Assembly: GCA_008360975.2 (NCBI GenBank)
Contig: CM039182.1
Span: 145,022,656 to 145,086,655, forward strand
Length of the DNA: 64,000 nucleotides
Direction of reading: 5' to 3'
DNA from: Lichenostomus cassidix
Taxonomy: Eukaryota > Chordata > Aves > Passeriformes > Meliphagidae
Shown: in pieces, positions 52,026-61,403 of the stretch
How positions within the stretch are numbered: the first letter of the stretch is position 1
Layout: each line of letters starts with the position of its first letter
Program-made: the position numbers and the translations under genes
The notes under the pieces: generated by a model
What the model saw: only the letters and a program-made list of their open reading frames with translations
Told to the model about the DNA's origin: nothing
Database searches by the model: none

Positions 52026-52796
52026 CTACATGAATAAGTCATCTTCAGAGAAATGTAACACTGCTAAAGATGGGAGAGACGTCTCTTCCTTTCTTAATGA
52101 TAACCAACCCCCAAAGTTATTCATAAAAATTACTTTTAAAAATAGATCAAATGATTTCCCCATTCCGTGATAATCCCTCTGATTGCCCCCATGTTTCAGT
52201 TCACTGTATCATCTCAGAGATCAAAGGATGTGTCTGAGGCTGGCAAACCAATCCCACAAAGAAGAAAACATTCTGCTGTAGATAAACAAAATACAATTTC
52301 CAGATAACATCATGGTGCTGATCAAAATAGCTGCTTTTCCAATTAGATTTCAAAGAATCCTTAATTGTTATTGATTTAATCTGGAGATGTGCAGATTTTT
52401 CCACTTAGGAACCTGTTTCACAGGGAGCTTATTACCCTGGGGATTTCAGTTGCAGACAGGTTTTAGTAAGCAGCAACAGCCTGGCTGTCAGGCAGGTGAC
52501 AATAAAAAGGGAATCTGTCCAGATACAGGAGACAGTGCTATTTGTGCTTCTGTTTCCTGCAGTAATTTAGAGCACGTAGCCTTATCCATTCTGAAATGGC
52601 AGCAGACCTCACATCTGCATAAAGGCACTTGCCTTTAAGCTGTAATAGGCAGAGATCTTAAATAAAAACTACCTTATCTATCTACCTAGTCATCACCTCA
52701 GTGTTTCCTTCTGTTTTTATTCTTATTAATTCAAACCATGGAGGTCTGCCCTGAAACTTCTTCTTTCTATTCCCACATCATATGCTCATTTTCAGC

Positions 52797-52816
52797 ATAT
52801 ATATATATATATATAT
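52797..52816. repeat. (AT)10 microsatellite
   Basis: A pure AT tract followed by gtatatgtatac. It lies just before an A/T inverted repeat. Confidence 0.95.
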
Positions 52817-52830
52817 GTATATGTATACAC

Positions 52831-52880
52831 ATTTATTTATTTATTTATGCATTTTGCTGTGCAGAAAAATAAATAAATAA
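52831..52880. repeat. (ATTT)n / (AAAT)n inverted repeat
   Basis: atttatttatttatttat (52831-52848) and aaaaataaataaataa (52865-52880) can pair as hairpin arms around a 16-bp middle with its own GCA...TGC. Tetranucleotide repeats of opposite strand sense lie within 50 bp. Confidence 0.85.
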
Positions 52881-53504
52881 GTAGAGGTCTCTATAATGTC
52901 TGCTGGGCTGCCATTTCAAAGTCAGGCAAAACAGCAGGGTGTGGGAAGAAGAGAGGCAAATTGGGGCTGCTGCTCCACAGACAGGTGACATTTTGGAGCA
53001 GAACAACAGGAGATGGCTTCCTGTCAAGCAGCAATAAGAGGAGGAAGAATGAAAAATAGCTCCCCCCAAAGAAAATTGTTCTGTCCCAGGCAAATGACGG
53101 TGGAAGGATTTGGTAAAATGACAGTGGGGGACTTAATGCTGTCAGGTAGCTACGGCAGTGTCAGGAAGAGTGACTCAGGAAAGGTGAGTCAGAGCCAGCT
53201 GCCATCAGGAAAATAAGTGCCTGAGCCATGAGCAAGATCTGTCACTTGGTGCCTTCTTGCAAGGCAGATGTGCCACAGTTTGACCTCCAAGCCCAGCTCC
53301 CTGTGCACACCACGTCCTGCATGGACTGTGATGGGATGTGCTGCCATGTGGGGACTCTGCTGTCCAGAGGAACAGAGAGGGCTTGGGGAGAATCACCAGC
53401 AGGCCAGAAGAAAAGGTTAAGATTGGTGCTATCAGATGAAAAAATGAAGAAGGGCTTGAAGAAGTCTGGAAAGCAATGAATGTTGTGGAGAGAGATGAGA
53501 AATG

Positions 53505-53510
53505 CACATT
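53505..53510. repeat. Target-site duplication, left copy
   Basis: cacatt directly before the LTR. The same six bases follow it at 54295-54300. Confidence 0.8.
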
Positions 53511-53807
53511 TGCCGTTGTTTGGTTTTCCGAGGTTGCCCTCGTTGAGGACAATGGCCCTCGGACGCTGCGGCTGTCCGGCTCCTCGAGGCAGGGGAACCC
53601 GGCTAGCAGGCGGGTTTCTTCCCCAGGGTCGGCGGCTCAACCCTCGCTGCGGCCACCCGACGGCAGCTTACCCAATCCCAGGGTGCCCCGATTGGATTTG
53701 GGGGGACCCTTTGCAGGGTAGGGGAACAGTCCAGGCAGGCAGGAGAATGAGGCGGCGATCCCCACGAAATGAGACCAGTCCCAGGCGTGGAGGAGCAGCA
53801 ACAGTCC

Positions 53808-53813
53808 TTTATT
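53808..53813 (-). terminator. LTR polyadenylation signal
   Basis: tttatt on the plus strand is AATAAA on the minus strand. It lies about 300 bp from the downstream end of the LTR and about 110 bp below the TATA-like site, a normal place for the end of R. Confidence 0.7.
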
Positions 53814-53918
53814 TATGGAGTGCAAGTGGGGGAAGAACTGTTGTCGCCCTCGGGCAGAGGTCCGGCAGAGTCGGTGGTCCGAAGCCTCTGACCACGAGGG
53901 AAAGATGGCACCGAGGTG

Positions 53919-53974
53919 TTAAAGGGAGCCCCGGGGTTTCCTGGGGTGGGAATGCAGGGGCGGGGCCAATCAGG
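53919..53974 (-). promoter_or_regulatory. LTR core promoter (CCAAT, GC box, TATA-like)
   Basis: The plus-strand sequence ggggcggggccaatcagg (53957-53974) gives, on the minus strand, a CCAAT box read in reverse next to an Sp1-type GC box. The TATA-like ttaaag (53919-53924) lies about 35 bp further on. The arrangement fits a U3 promoter firing leftward. Activity is not shown. Confidence 0.45.
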
Positions 53975-54294
53975 CCCCGGGGAAACATGACAGGCAGCAG
54001 GGGGAGCAAACTAGAAACAACAAGGGAGGGGAATACATAGAACCAATCAGGGGAGCACAGCAACAGAACAAGCTAGAAGCAGGGAGGCAACAGGGGCAGA
54101 GAGGGGAGGGGTACAGCAAACTTCGAACCTATGGGCCAACACAAAACTTTGCTGTGGGAGGAGGGAGGGCGGCTCAAGGCTCAGCCTCGACTGAGCCCCA
54201 AGAGATCACGTCCTCAGCGGCTCCGGCCTCCGCCACATTGACCTCAGTCAATGGGATTCTGCATTGGGCGGTACCGGGCTGCCGCCCCTCCACA

Positions 54295-54300
54295 CACATT
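54295..54300. repeat. Target-site duplication, right copy
   Basis: cacatt immediately after the CA end of the LTR, identical to 53505-53510. Confidence 0.8.
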
Positions 54301-56597
54301 GTTGGTTTTTCAAAAACCTGAACTGGGCTCAGACATCAGGGGTGGTCTCCAGCTGGATTTACTGCCACCAGACACCATGAAAGCAAGGAGCTGATCAGTT
54401 CCTCCTAAGCCAAAAGACTGAAAGGGATAAAAATCTTCTCAATCAGGGCAAAAGCCAACATTTAACTTTAAGAGTTATTTCCCTTGCTGCTGCATTTCCA
54501 TGACGCATCCAGGAAAACATGCCTGGATATCATTACAAACCACCTACACTCTAAAATAGTATGAAAAGGGAATTTTATGTATGGACTCATATGAAAATCT
54601 TGGAGGAAGGGAGAGACCCATTTTTCTAAGAGGCTGAAGGCACTAGAAACCCTCAGGAGGTCCTTTCCATTTTGGAATTCAATTTCCCAGAGGCTCGGAG
54701 AAGCACCAGAATGTTTGGATGCCTGTGAGCAGATCTATATGTTCCAGATGCTGGACATTCAGGCTGATTTTGCTCACAAAAAAAGAGATGGTTATGAACT
54801 AATTCCCAGCTCTGATTTCCAAGCAAATTCATCTAACCACAACAAGCTTTTTCTCCAAAATAAAGGTTTCTAAAAGTCTTGAAAAACACCAGCTTCCTGA
54901 TGATGTAGAAAATAGCTGACTTTGTAGGCAGTGAAGCCAAAATCACATCTGTTAACATCAGTGTTACATTTAGGTTAAATTTAGCCTAATCTCAAAACAA
55001 TACTTTTTTACCTCCATCATCCTACATGGTAATTGGGGTACATGGTAATGGTGTTTTATTAATAAAAGACACTGTAAAGAACATTTCCATGAGATGATAA
55101 CATTAGGGGGCAGTCCTCAGCTAGCAGCCAGTCCTATGAGTTCATTGAACAGCTGTGTTTATATGGGGCTGTTTGCAAAATTTATGTTTGAGTTTGTTTT
55201 AACCTTACTTTATTGCTACTGGAGAAACAATAGATCTTTTCCATTACAAGTCATCGAGTGCAGCATTAAAATACAGCAGGAGGGGTGAAACTTTCCATGC
55301 CCCTTCTCCTCATAAATCTCTGGTTATATATATATGTATATTTTTCTTGTAAACAGAAAAGCCCTGCACGGTCTGAGATGAGCTGCGAGAAGTCTATTGC
55401 ATCCATCCAGGTTCTTATTTTGCTTTTTCCCTGGGACTGCATGCCTGAACTTTTCACAGAAGATGTGATGCCCTGTTTCTCAGTTCCCTGGGCAGGTCAG
55501 GCACACCATGACCTATTCGTAGCAGGCAAACAAAATCCATACACCTTTCCAAAGGGTGGGCACCTTAGGCCTCCCCTGTATCCCTCCAGTTGGTAAGCAG
55601 ATCAAAGACATTATTTCAAGCATCTCCTTTTTCATCTGGTTTTTATCTGACCCCAATCCCCCTTTTGTTTATTGATTCTTATTTCTGCCTTCCTGCAAGG
55701 GAATATCACCTCCTCCTCCACCTTTTGTTTTTCTGCCCCACTCCCAAGGCCACTGCAGAAACCATAGGAGGAGACCCTTTTGTGACTTTTCCTCATCTGT
55801 TTTGGAAGCTTAACACCTTTTCCTTCTGAGACAGATTTGCACTCCAGCTCTTCCAAATTCTCCCAGTTATCCAAGCCTTTCTTTCCTTCAGCATCTTATT
55901 CTTGCCAGAGATACCTTTTGCAGCAACCAGGTTGCTGGGTATGGCACTGAGGGAGTGGTGCCCTGTTCTCCATCTGAACTCACTGCTCTGACTGAACTCC
56001 CCTCAATCCCAGAACTCCAACAGCCACCATAGCTGTGCCTCAGCATCCCCAGCATCACCCCTGAGGTATGACTAGATTTCGTGATCCATGTGCATCCTAC
56101 CCTAAGACTCCCAGGAGTCTCAGAACAGTTCAGACACCCTGGACTGCTGTCAGCAGCTTCACTGGTGTTACACATCATGTCCTGGATCGATGCCCTCCTA
56201 AGAAACACAGCCACTCTTGGCATTGTCTCCTACAGGCTGAATGCCAATGTATTACACTTTCAGTCCTGCCTCTATGTCATCCTTGCTTCTCCCTGGTCCT
56301 GTCCTGAATCTCTGGAAAACAGTCATCTTCATGGATGTACTCCATGGTCCCTTTCCTTGGATCCTGCTGGTTTCCCTCATTACCACCGTACCAAACTGAG
56401 ATTCCTTAGTTTCTTCTACTTGCCTCTTTGATATTCCTTGAGCCAGTTTACAAAATATTGCTGATGAAAAAGGGGAGAAAAAGCCCACAGAAATGGACTG
56501 TTTTCCCTTGCCTCACAGTAAGATGACATGTTGTGTCCATGATCCCATTTGTGTCCGTTTACATTTTCTAGTCCATTTACACACAGGGGCAGGAATT
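54301..56597. other. Unique DNA, no gene seen
   Basis: No repeat or gene recognised. The 55590-56430 part is C/T-rich on the plus strand, which yields several serine/proline/leucine-rich frames without family motifs. Confidence 0.5.
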
Positions 56598-56690
56598 TGC
56601 ATTTACAAAGAGAGAAACAGAGGCCAAAAAGCTGGCTCGCTTTACCAAATGTCCAAAGCAGGTGTGGAAATAGGAGAAATTCTCCAAATA
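56598..56690 (-). mobile_element. MIR/CORE-SINE relic, antisense
   Basis: gcatttacaaagagagaaac, then agaggccaaaaagctggctcg, 'accaaatgtccaaagcaggtgtgg' and aaataggag follow the reverse MIR core ('cattttacagatgagaaactgaggcacaaaaaggtt..tgcccaaggtcacacagcaggtctgtgg..gaatag'). It is degraded but collinear. Confidence 0.45.
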
Positions 56691-59002
56691 CCCTGTCTGG
56701 TCCCTCTACCCTCTGTCTTGGAGCTGGCCACTTTAATGAGTAGCTGTGCAGATTTCCAGCCACTGATGCCAGCTATTTCCACACACAGAGTGCAATCAGG
56801 CTCCATCTGCCACGAGAGGTCAGAGAGTCAGGCTCCAGAGATAGATTTTAAATACAATTCTGAATAAAGCTGCTGGCCCCAAACCAGCTGTGGTTATGCT
56901 AAAGTTGCCTCAAGCCTCTGGATATGAACATAGCAGCAATGGGCTGAGGAAGAGCCATCCTCGCCCTCAGCATCACTTTCTGCTGCTATTTAGTGCCGTG
57001 GGAAGGACACCAGGCATGATGGACTGGAGCTGGAAGCCTTTACAGCAAATTCTGTCTCCCAAATGCTTCCTCAGCTCGTTGCGTCTCTGTGACCATGGCA
57101 GGTACATAGATCTAGCTGACAGACTAAGGTCCTATAGCTCAGTTTTATATAGATGAACTGTAATTTTAGTAATAGGATGTTTAAATAATATTGTGTCACT
57201 TTTACATTTCACCTCCCTTTCCCTTGAATGAAAGTGCCTGTCTCCTTTTGACAGGTGGACATTTTTTTTTTCCTCTTCCTTTTCCCCACAAAGACTTTGC
57301 CTGAAGGACATCAGGAGTCATAATAATGGTTGATGCTTTCATGAGATCCTTACAGATTATGGCTAAATGGAATGGTGCTGTAATGTGATTGCCTCTCCAC
57401 TCTTACTCCTGCTGTGCCATGTAATGGCATGGCAGGGCTCTCCGCTGGGATTAAAGCCAGTCAGACTGAAAATTGACTTGTCTTGGGGGCCATCAAGCAA
57501 ATTTAAATGGCTACTTCAAGATTCTGCCTGCCAGTGAGCCATATCTCCAGTGGATTAGCAGAATGAATGAAATGTGGGGACAGTAAGGCTGTAGAAACAC
57601 TGCTATTAGGCCTACATGCTCTCTCTCTCCTTCTTTCTGATTTTATTCTGAACGCTTATTCTAGTTCCTTATAATTTCTCTCTGTGTTCTGCCTCATCCA
57701 TGAAATGGGAAGGGAGCTCAAAACAGAAAGAAAAGCTGTGACCTCCCCTTTGCTAGGCCTTAGGTAGGATAAGGACAGGGAGGAGGGGATGGGGACTTGC
57801 CCTTCTCTTTCATTAATTTTTCCTGGGGATAGAAGCCTTTCTAGAGAGAATTCAGAATATATAAACATGTTTTCTGCTTGGAGTAATCCTCAAGGGTAAT
57901 TCCTCCTGCAAGGCTGAAGCAGGGTGGTAGAAAGACTGTCCCTCATTGCTCCTGTGATCAGGCTCCTCTCTGCTGTCACAGCCACAGGGAACATCTGCTC
58001 CCTCCCTCCTGTCCTCACACAATGCTGTGCTCCCTTTGCACTGTAACCTCCTGCTTGTCACAAGAAAGTCTCACTGCATGGTGACAGTCTGGGTAGGAAC
58101 AGGTCATCTGGCTCTACAAGCATCCATTTGAGGTGAAGGCACATTGTAGCAGATATTCACCAGTCTGCCTGTCCTGGGAAAATGTTAGTGCCTGAGGAGG
58201 GTTCACATCTACTCCCTTGTCATCCAGTGCCCTTCAGTAGCTCCAGCTCTACTTAAATTCTTTGGCTTTTCAGATTATGTCAATGGGATTTAAGCATGTT
58301 TCGCTACTCCTGTGAATAGGAATGTTTTCCCATCTCAGCCCCCAAGAATGCTGAGTTAGGAATAGTGTGTTAGCCTCTTTTGAAAAAGGCATTTGTGAAA
58401 TGTGACTTTGAATACCACAGTGACACCACCACTTTCCTTGGCAGCACAGCCATGCCTTTTTTTCAGCTGTTTTCTCTAATATTCTGTCTAAAATTTTCCC
58501 TGATGCAGCTGAAGTTTAATTACTTCTTTCTCTATCGTTGCTGACTAATGATAATAATTGCTTCCTGTCCTCTGGTGCAACATTCTTTTCTCTATCTGCA
58601 GATAGTTATTGTGTCTCCCCTTGGTATTATTTCCTCTACTTTGAAATTGCCCACAAGCACAGTCCCATTTCTTGTTTAGCTGCTAAAAAACCCCAGAAAC
58701 ATAGCAGTGAGAGTGGAACCTGGGGTGTGGCAGGGGACAGACAGGTGGGGTGACCCAATAAAGTGGCACTGGCAGAGAGTTTTGCTCTGCAGTAGGTCTC
58801 TCTGACAGCTTTTTGACAGCTTTACACAAAAGGAACTGATGGTCTCGGCTCAGGTGCTAATGGTCTAAATTCTACATTACAGGTACTGGAAGTTGTTACA
58901 GGTGGTTTTATAAGAGAAGTTCAAGTCTGAGTGGCCATGGAGATTGACACACAGTTTCTCCTCTATAAAGTCTCTTTCCAGAGAAGGAAGGAAGGACACA
59001 CT
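56691..59002. other. Unique DNA with a conserved-looking part
   Basis: No gene recognised. The segment at about 57310-57560 is nearly CpG-free, with gggattaaagccagtcag and caaatttaaatggctactt, and looks like a conserved non-coding element. A short direct repeat (ctgacagcttttt, then tgacagcttta) is at about 58802-58824. Confidence 0.4.
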
Positions 59003-59070
59003 GGTCCTGTTTTCAGAGGTGCAAAGCCAAGAGATGCAGTGAGTTGCCTAAGGTCATCAGGAGGAAGAAA
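59003..59070 (-). mobile_element. MIR/CORE-SINE relic, antisense
   Basis: cctgttttcagaggtgcaaa, then gatgcagtgagttgcctaag and gtcatcaggagg match the reverse MIR core ('cccattttacagatgaggaaactgaggcacagagaggttaagtgacttgcccaaggtcacac') over about 65 bp. It is short. Confidence 0.45.
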
Positions 59071-59246
59071 TACGTGATTCACAAGTGCCCTAAATCATGT
59101 TGTTTAAGTAGTCTCAATTTCCTTCAGCATACTATAACTCTAATTATCTTCAGAAGTGCATGACAATGACTCCAATGCTTAGAGAAGACTGTTCACATGA
59201 TTTACCTCCACATAAGGTTTTAAGCATTTTGCTAGCTTCAGGTCTT

Positions 59247-59350
59247 TCTTCTTCTTCTTCTTCTTCTTCTTCTTCTTCTTCTTCTTCTTCTTCTTCTTCT
59301 TTCTTCTTCTTTCTTCTTCTTTCTTCTTCTTTCTTCTTCTTTCTTCTTCT
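59247..59350. repeat. (TTC)n/(GAA)n tract with 10-bp higher-order unit
   Basis: About 18 pure TTC units run from 59247 to about 59300. Then the decamer ttcttcttct repeats in exact register to 59350 (about six copies from 59291). A T7 run and ccag follow. The minus strand is a pure GAA/GAAA purine tract. The Glu/Lys/Arg-rich and Ser/Phe-rich open frames here are only translations of the repeat. Confidence 0.97.
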
Positions 59351-60176
59351 TTTTTTCCAGGTAAATCTACAGTCAAAATTGGCACCCACAGAGAAACCCA
59401 GCCAATGTGTTACACTTCTGTCACTGAAAAAGCTATACACTCTCCCCATTTCACTATTGTGAACCAAATTTTTCTTAAGTTTAATTTTTTTTTTTTTTCT
59501 GTTTCAGGAAGAAATACAAGAATTACATCTCTGTGGGAAGAAAGAGACAAGAATTGTTATCTGCTAGTAGAGTGCTTGGGATTTCTTGAATATATTTGTA
59601 AATAGGTCTTCACTCAGCTGGCAAGGCTGACTATAAACAGAACTCCTCAAAGATTCTTTCAAACATAGTGTCTTATTTTCACATAAGAGAAGGACCTGAC
59701 ATATAAATGCCTCTCAAGCAGAGTTCTTCATTCTGGTGACTTCTATAGAAATAGCTTCCAAATCCTATCTCCACACGACAAAGGCCTTTGGAAAAGAAGT
59801 GTGAAAACTGGCATGTTTTGGGAAAGGCAGAGGTTACCTCATGGCTCAAAGCAGAGGTAGCATGGATCACTGAGTGAGACAATGAACTGAGACTGCAGAG
59901 CTTCTGCAGGGTGACTTGCTATGTTCACCTTTCTCCTGTTGTGTACTTAGATTAAAATTGCATTGAGGCAGAGACTTTTCCTTAGTAAGCATTTCTATAT
60001 CACCTAATACAACATTGTTCCCTATCTTAACAGACACTTCTGCATGCACTAAACATAAAATACAATAAAACAAATAAATAAAGGAGAGTAAGTCACAGCT
60101 CTCCTACCTGCTTTTTTAAATAATTTTTCTGCCATTGTCAGCTCTCTCTACTGTGTACCTTTTCTGCAGGTAAATA

Positions 60177-60213
60177 TCAGCTGTTTTGGACAGACCTTGT
60201 CCAAAACAGCTGA
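60177..60213. repeat. Perfect 16-bp-stem inverted repeat, 5-nt loop
   Basis: The arm tcagctgttttggaca (60177-60192) is the exact reverse complement of tgtccaaaacagctga (60198-60213), with loop gacct. Weaker pairing continues outward (tctg near 60163 with caga near 60219). Stem length is below that of a normal microRNA precursor and the loop is too small for one. Confidence 0.95.
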
Positions 60214-61377
60214 AATACAGACTTAAGATGGAACAGGAAGAAAGTAAAAATGCAGAATGGAAACAGATACAAACATGGTTGTTGTTCTGAGTCTGACAGG
60301 GATGACAGCCCATGTTTTGATTTGTGACCAAAGCAGTGTTGATAACATAGGGATGTTTTCATTCCTGCTGAGCAGAGCTCACACAAAGCCAAGGCCATTT
60401 CTGCTCCTCACCCCACCCCACCCCACCAACAAGGAGGCTGGAGGGGAACATGGAGCTGGGAAGGGACACAGCCAGGACGGCTGACCCTGAGTGATCCAAG
60501 GGATATTCCAGATCATATGGCACCATGATCAGCAATAAAAACTGGGGGAAATAAGAAGGAAGATGGGAATATTCATGGTTATGACATTTGTCCTCCTAAG
60601 CATCCATCACATGTGATGAAGCCCTGCTTTCTAGTAAGTGGTCGGACATCTGTCACTCCATGGGAAGTGATGAATGTTTTACTTGATTTGCTTTTCTTGA
60701 GCACAGCTCTGTTTCACTTATCAAACTGTCTGATTCCTTAAGTTTTCAGCTTTTGTACTTCAGATTCTCTCCCTTGTGTCCTAGAGGGGAAGGAAGTGAG
60801 TGAGTGACTGGATTGCTGGCTAGGGTCAACTCACCACAGCAGTAAACACCAGACGTCCAACCAGTTAACAACCCTCAAATGTTTTAAAGACCTTGTGGCA
60901 AAAGATTTCCACCACCACTCAATGACCAGCCCAAGATGATGCAGCTCCTGTGGATTTTTGCAAGGCTAAAAGCAGAAGACAGAAACAATAGCAGGGCTAA
61001 CCTTGTCATTTTGTACACCAGCCATGAAGGGCAATCAGTTGGTGAACCAGAATGCAGTTTTGTCTGCATAGGATGGGGTAGGGGAAAGAAACACAAAAAA
61101 AGAAAATCAGTTTCTGCTCAATGCACAAATCCAAGTTGTTTCATCACCTACCAGCAGGTAAGTTGCAGCTCATTATTGCTGTAAGGGTAGAGGTGGTTGC
61201 ACAAATGAATGGGGTGAGACAGCAGTAGCTTACTCAGGCTAAAATTATGAAGTCACTGCCTTTGGGAAGAGAGTGTCTCTCTAGCAGGTGTCCTTGTCTG
61301 CATTGTGGATAAAAGAAAAAAAGCCAAACAAATCCACCACCAACAAATATAAGGTGCAGGTTTTTTGTTTGGTGTGG
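60214..61377. other. Unique DNA, no gene seen
   Basis: Holds a small (CCCCA)n run at about 60409-60426; nothing else recognised. Confidence 0.5.
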
Positions 61378-61403
61378 TTTTTTTTTTTTTTTTTTTTTTT
61401 TTT
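61378..61403. repeat. Poly(T) run, 26 bases
   Basis: This is the longest T run in the window. On the minus strand it would be a poly(A) tail, but the sequence before it in that direction matches no recognised mRNA or SINE, and no flanking duplication was found. Confidence 0.95.

Larger units (their letters stand above)
53511..54294 (-). mobile_element. Solo LTR of an endogenous retrovirus (class II/ERVK-like)
   Basis: A 784-bp block begins TG and ends CA and is flanked by identical 6-bp repeats (cacatt). Six bases is the usual duplication of class II (beta-type) elements. It is far more GC- and CpG-rich than the surrounding DNA. On the minus strand it has U3-like promoter parts: two CCAAT-type boxes (54042-54047 and 53965-53972, the latter fused to a GC box at 53957-53965) and a weak TATA-like ttaaag at 53919-53924. 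A poly(A) signal at 53808-53813 fits the R/U5 boundary. There is no internal retroviral sequence on either side, so this is a solo LTR left by recombination. The open frames across it are not genes. Confidence 0.85.

Noticed and set aside
53480..54063. Open frames up to 186 codons inside the LTR.
   Set aside because: High GC removes stops by chance; they cross promoter and poly(A) regions of an LTR and have no retroviral protein motif.
59340..59370. Pyrimidine tract followed by ccag and gtaaat, like a splice acceptor or donor.
   Set aside because: The pyrimidines are the end of the TTC microsatellite, and no exon-like reading frame follows.
61300..61403. Long T run as the poly(A) tail of a minus-strand retrocopy.
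   Set aside because: No mRNA-like or SINE-like body and no flanking duplication found.
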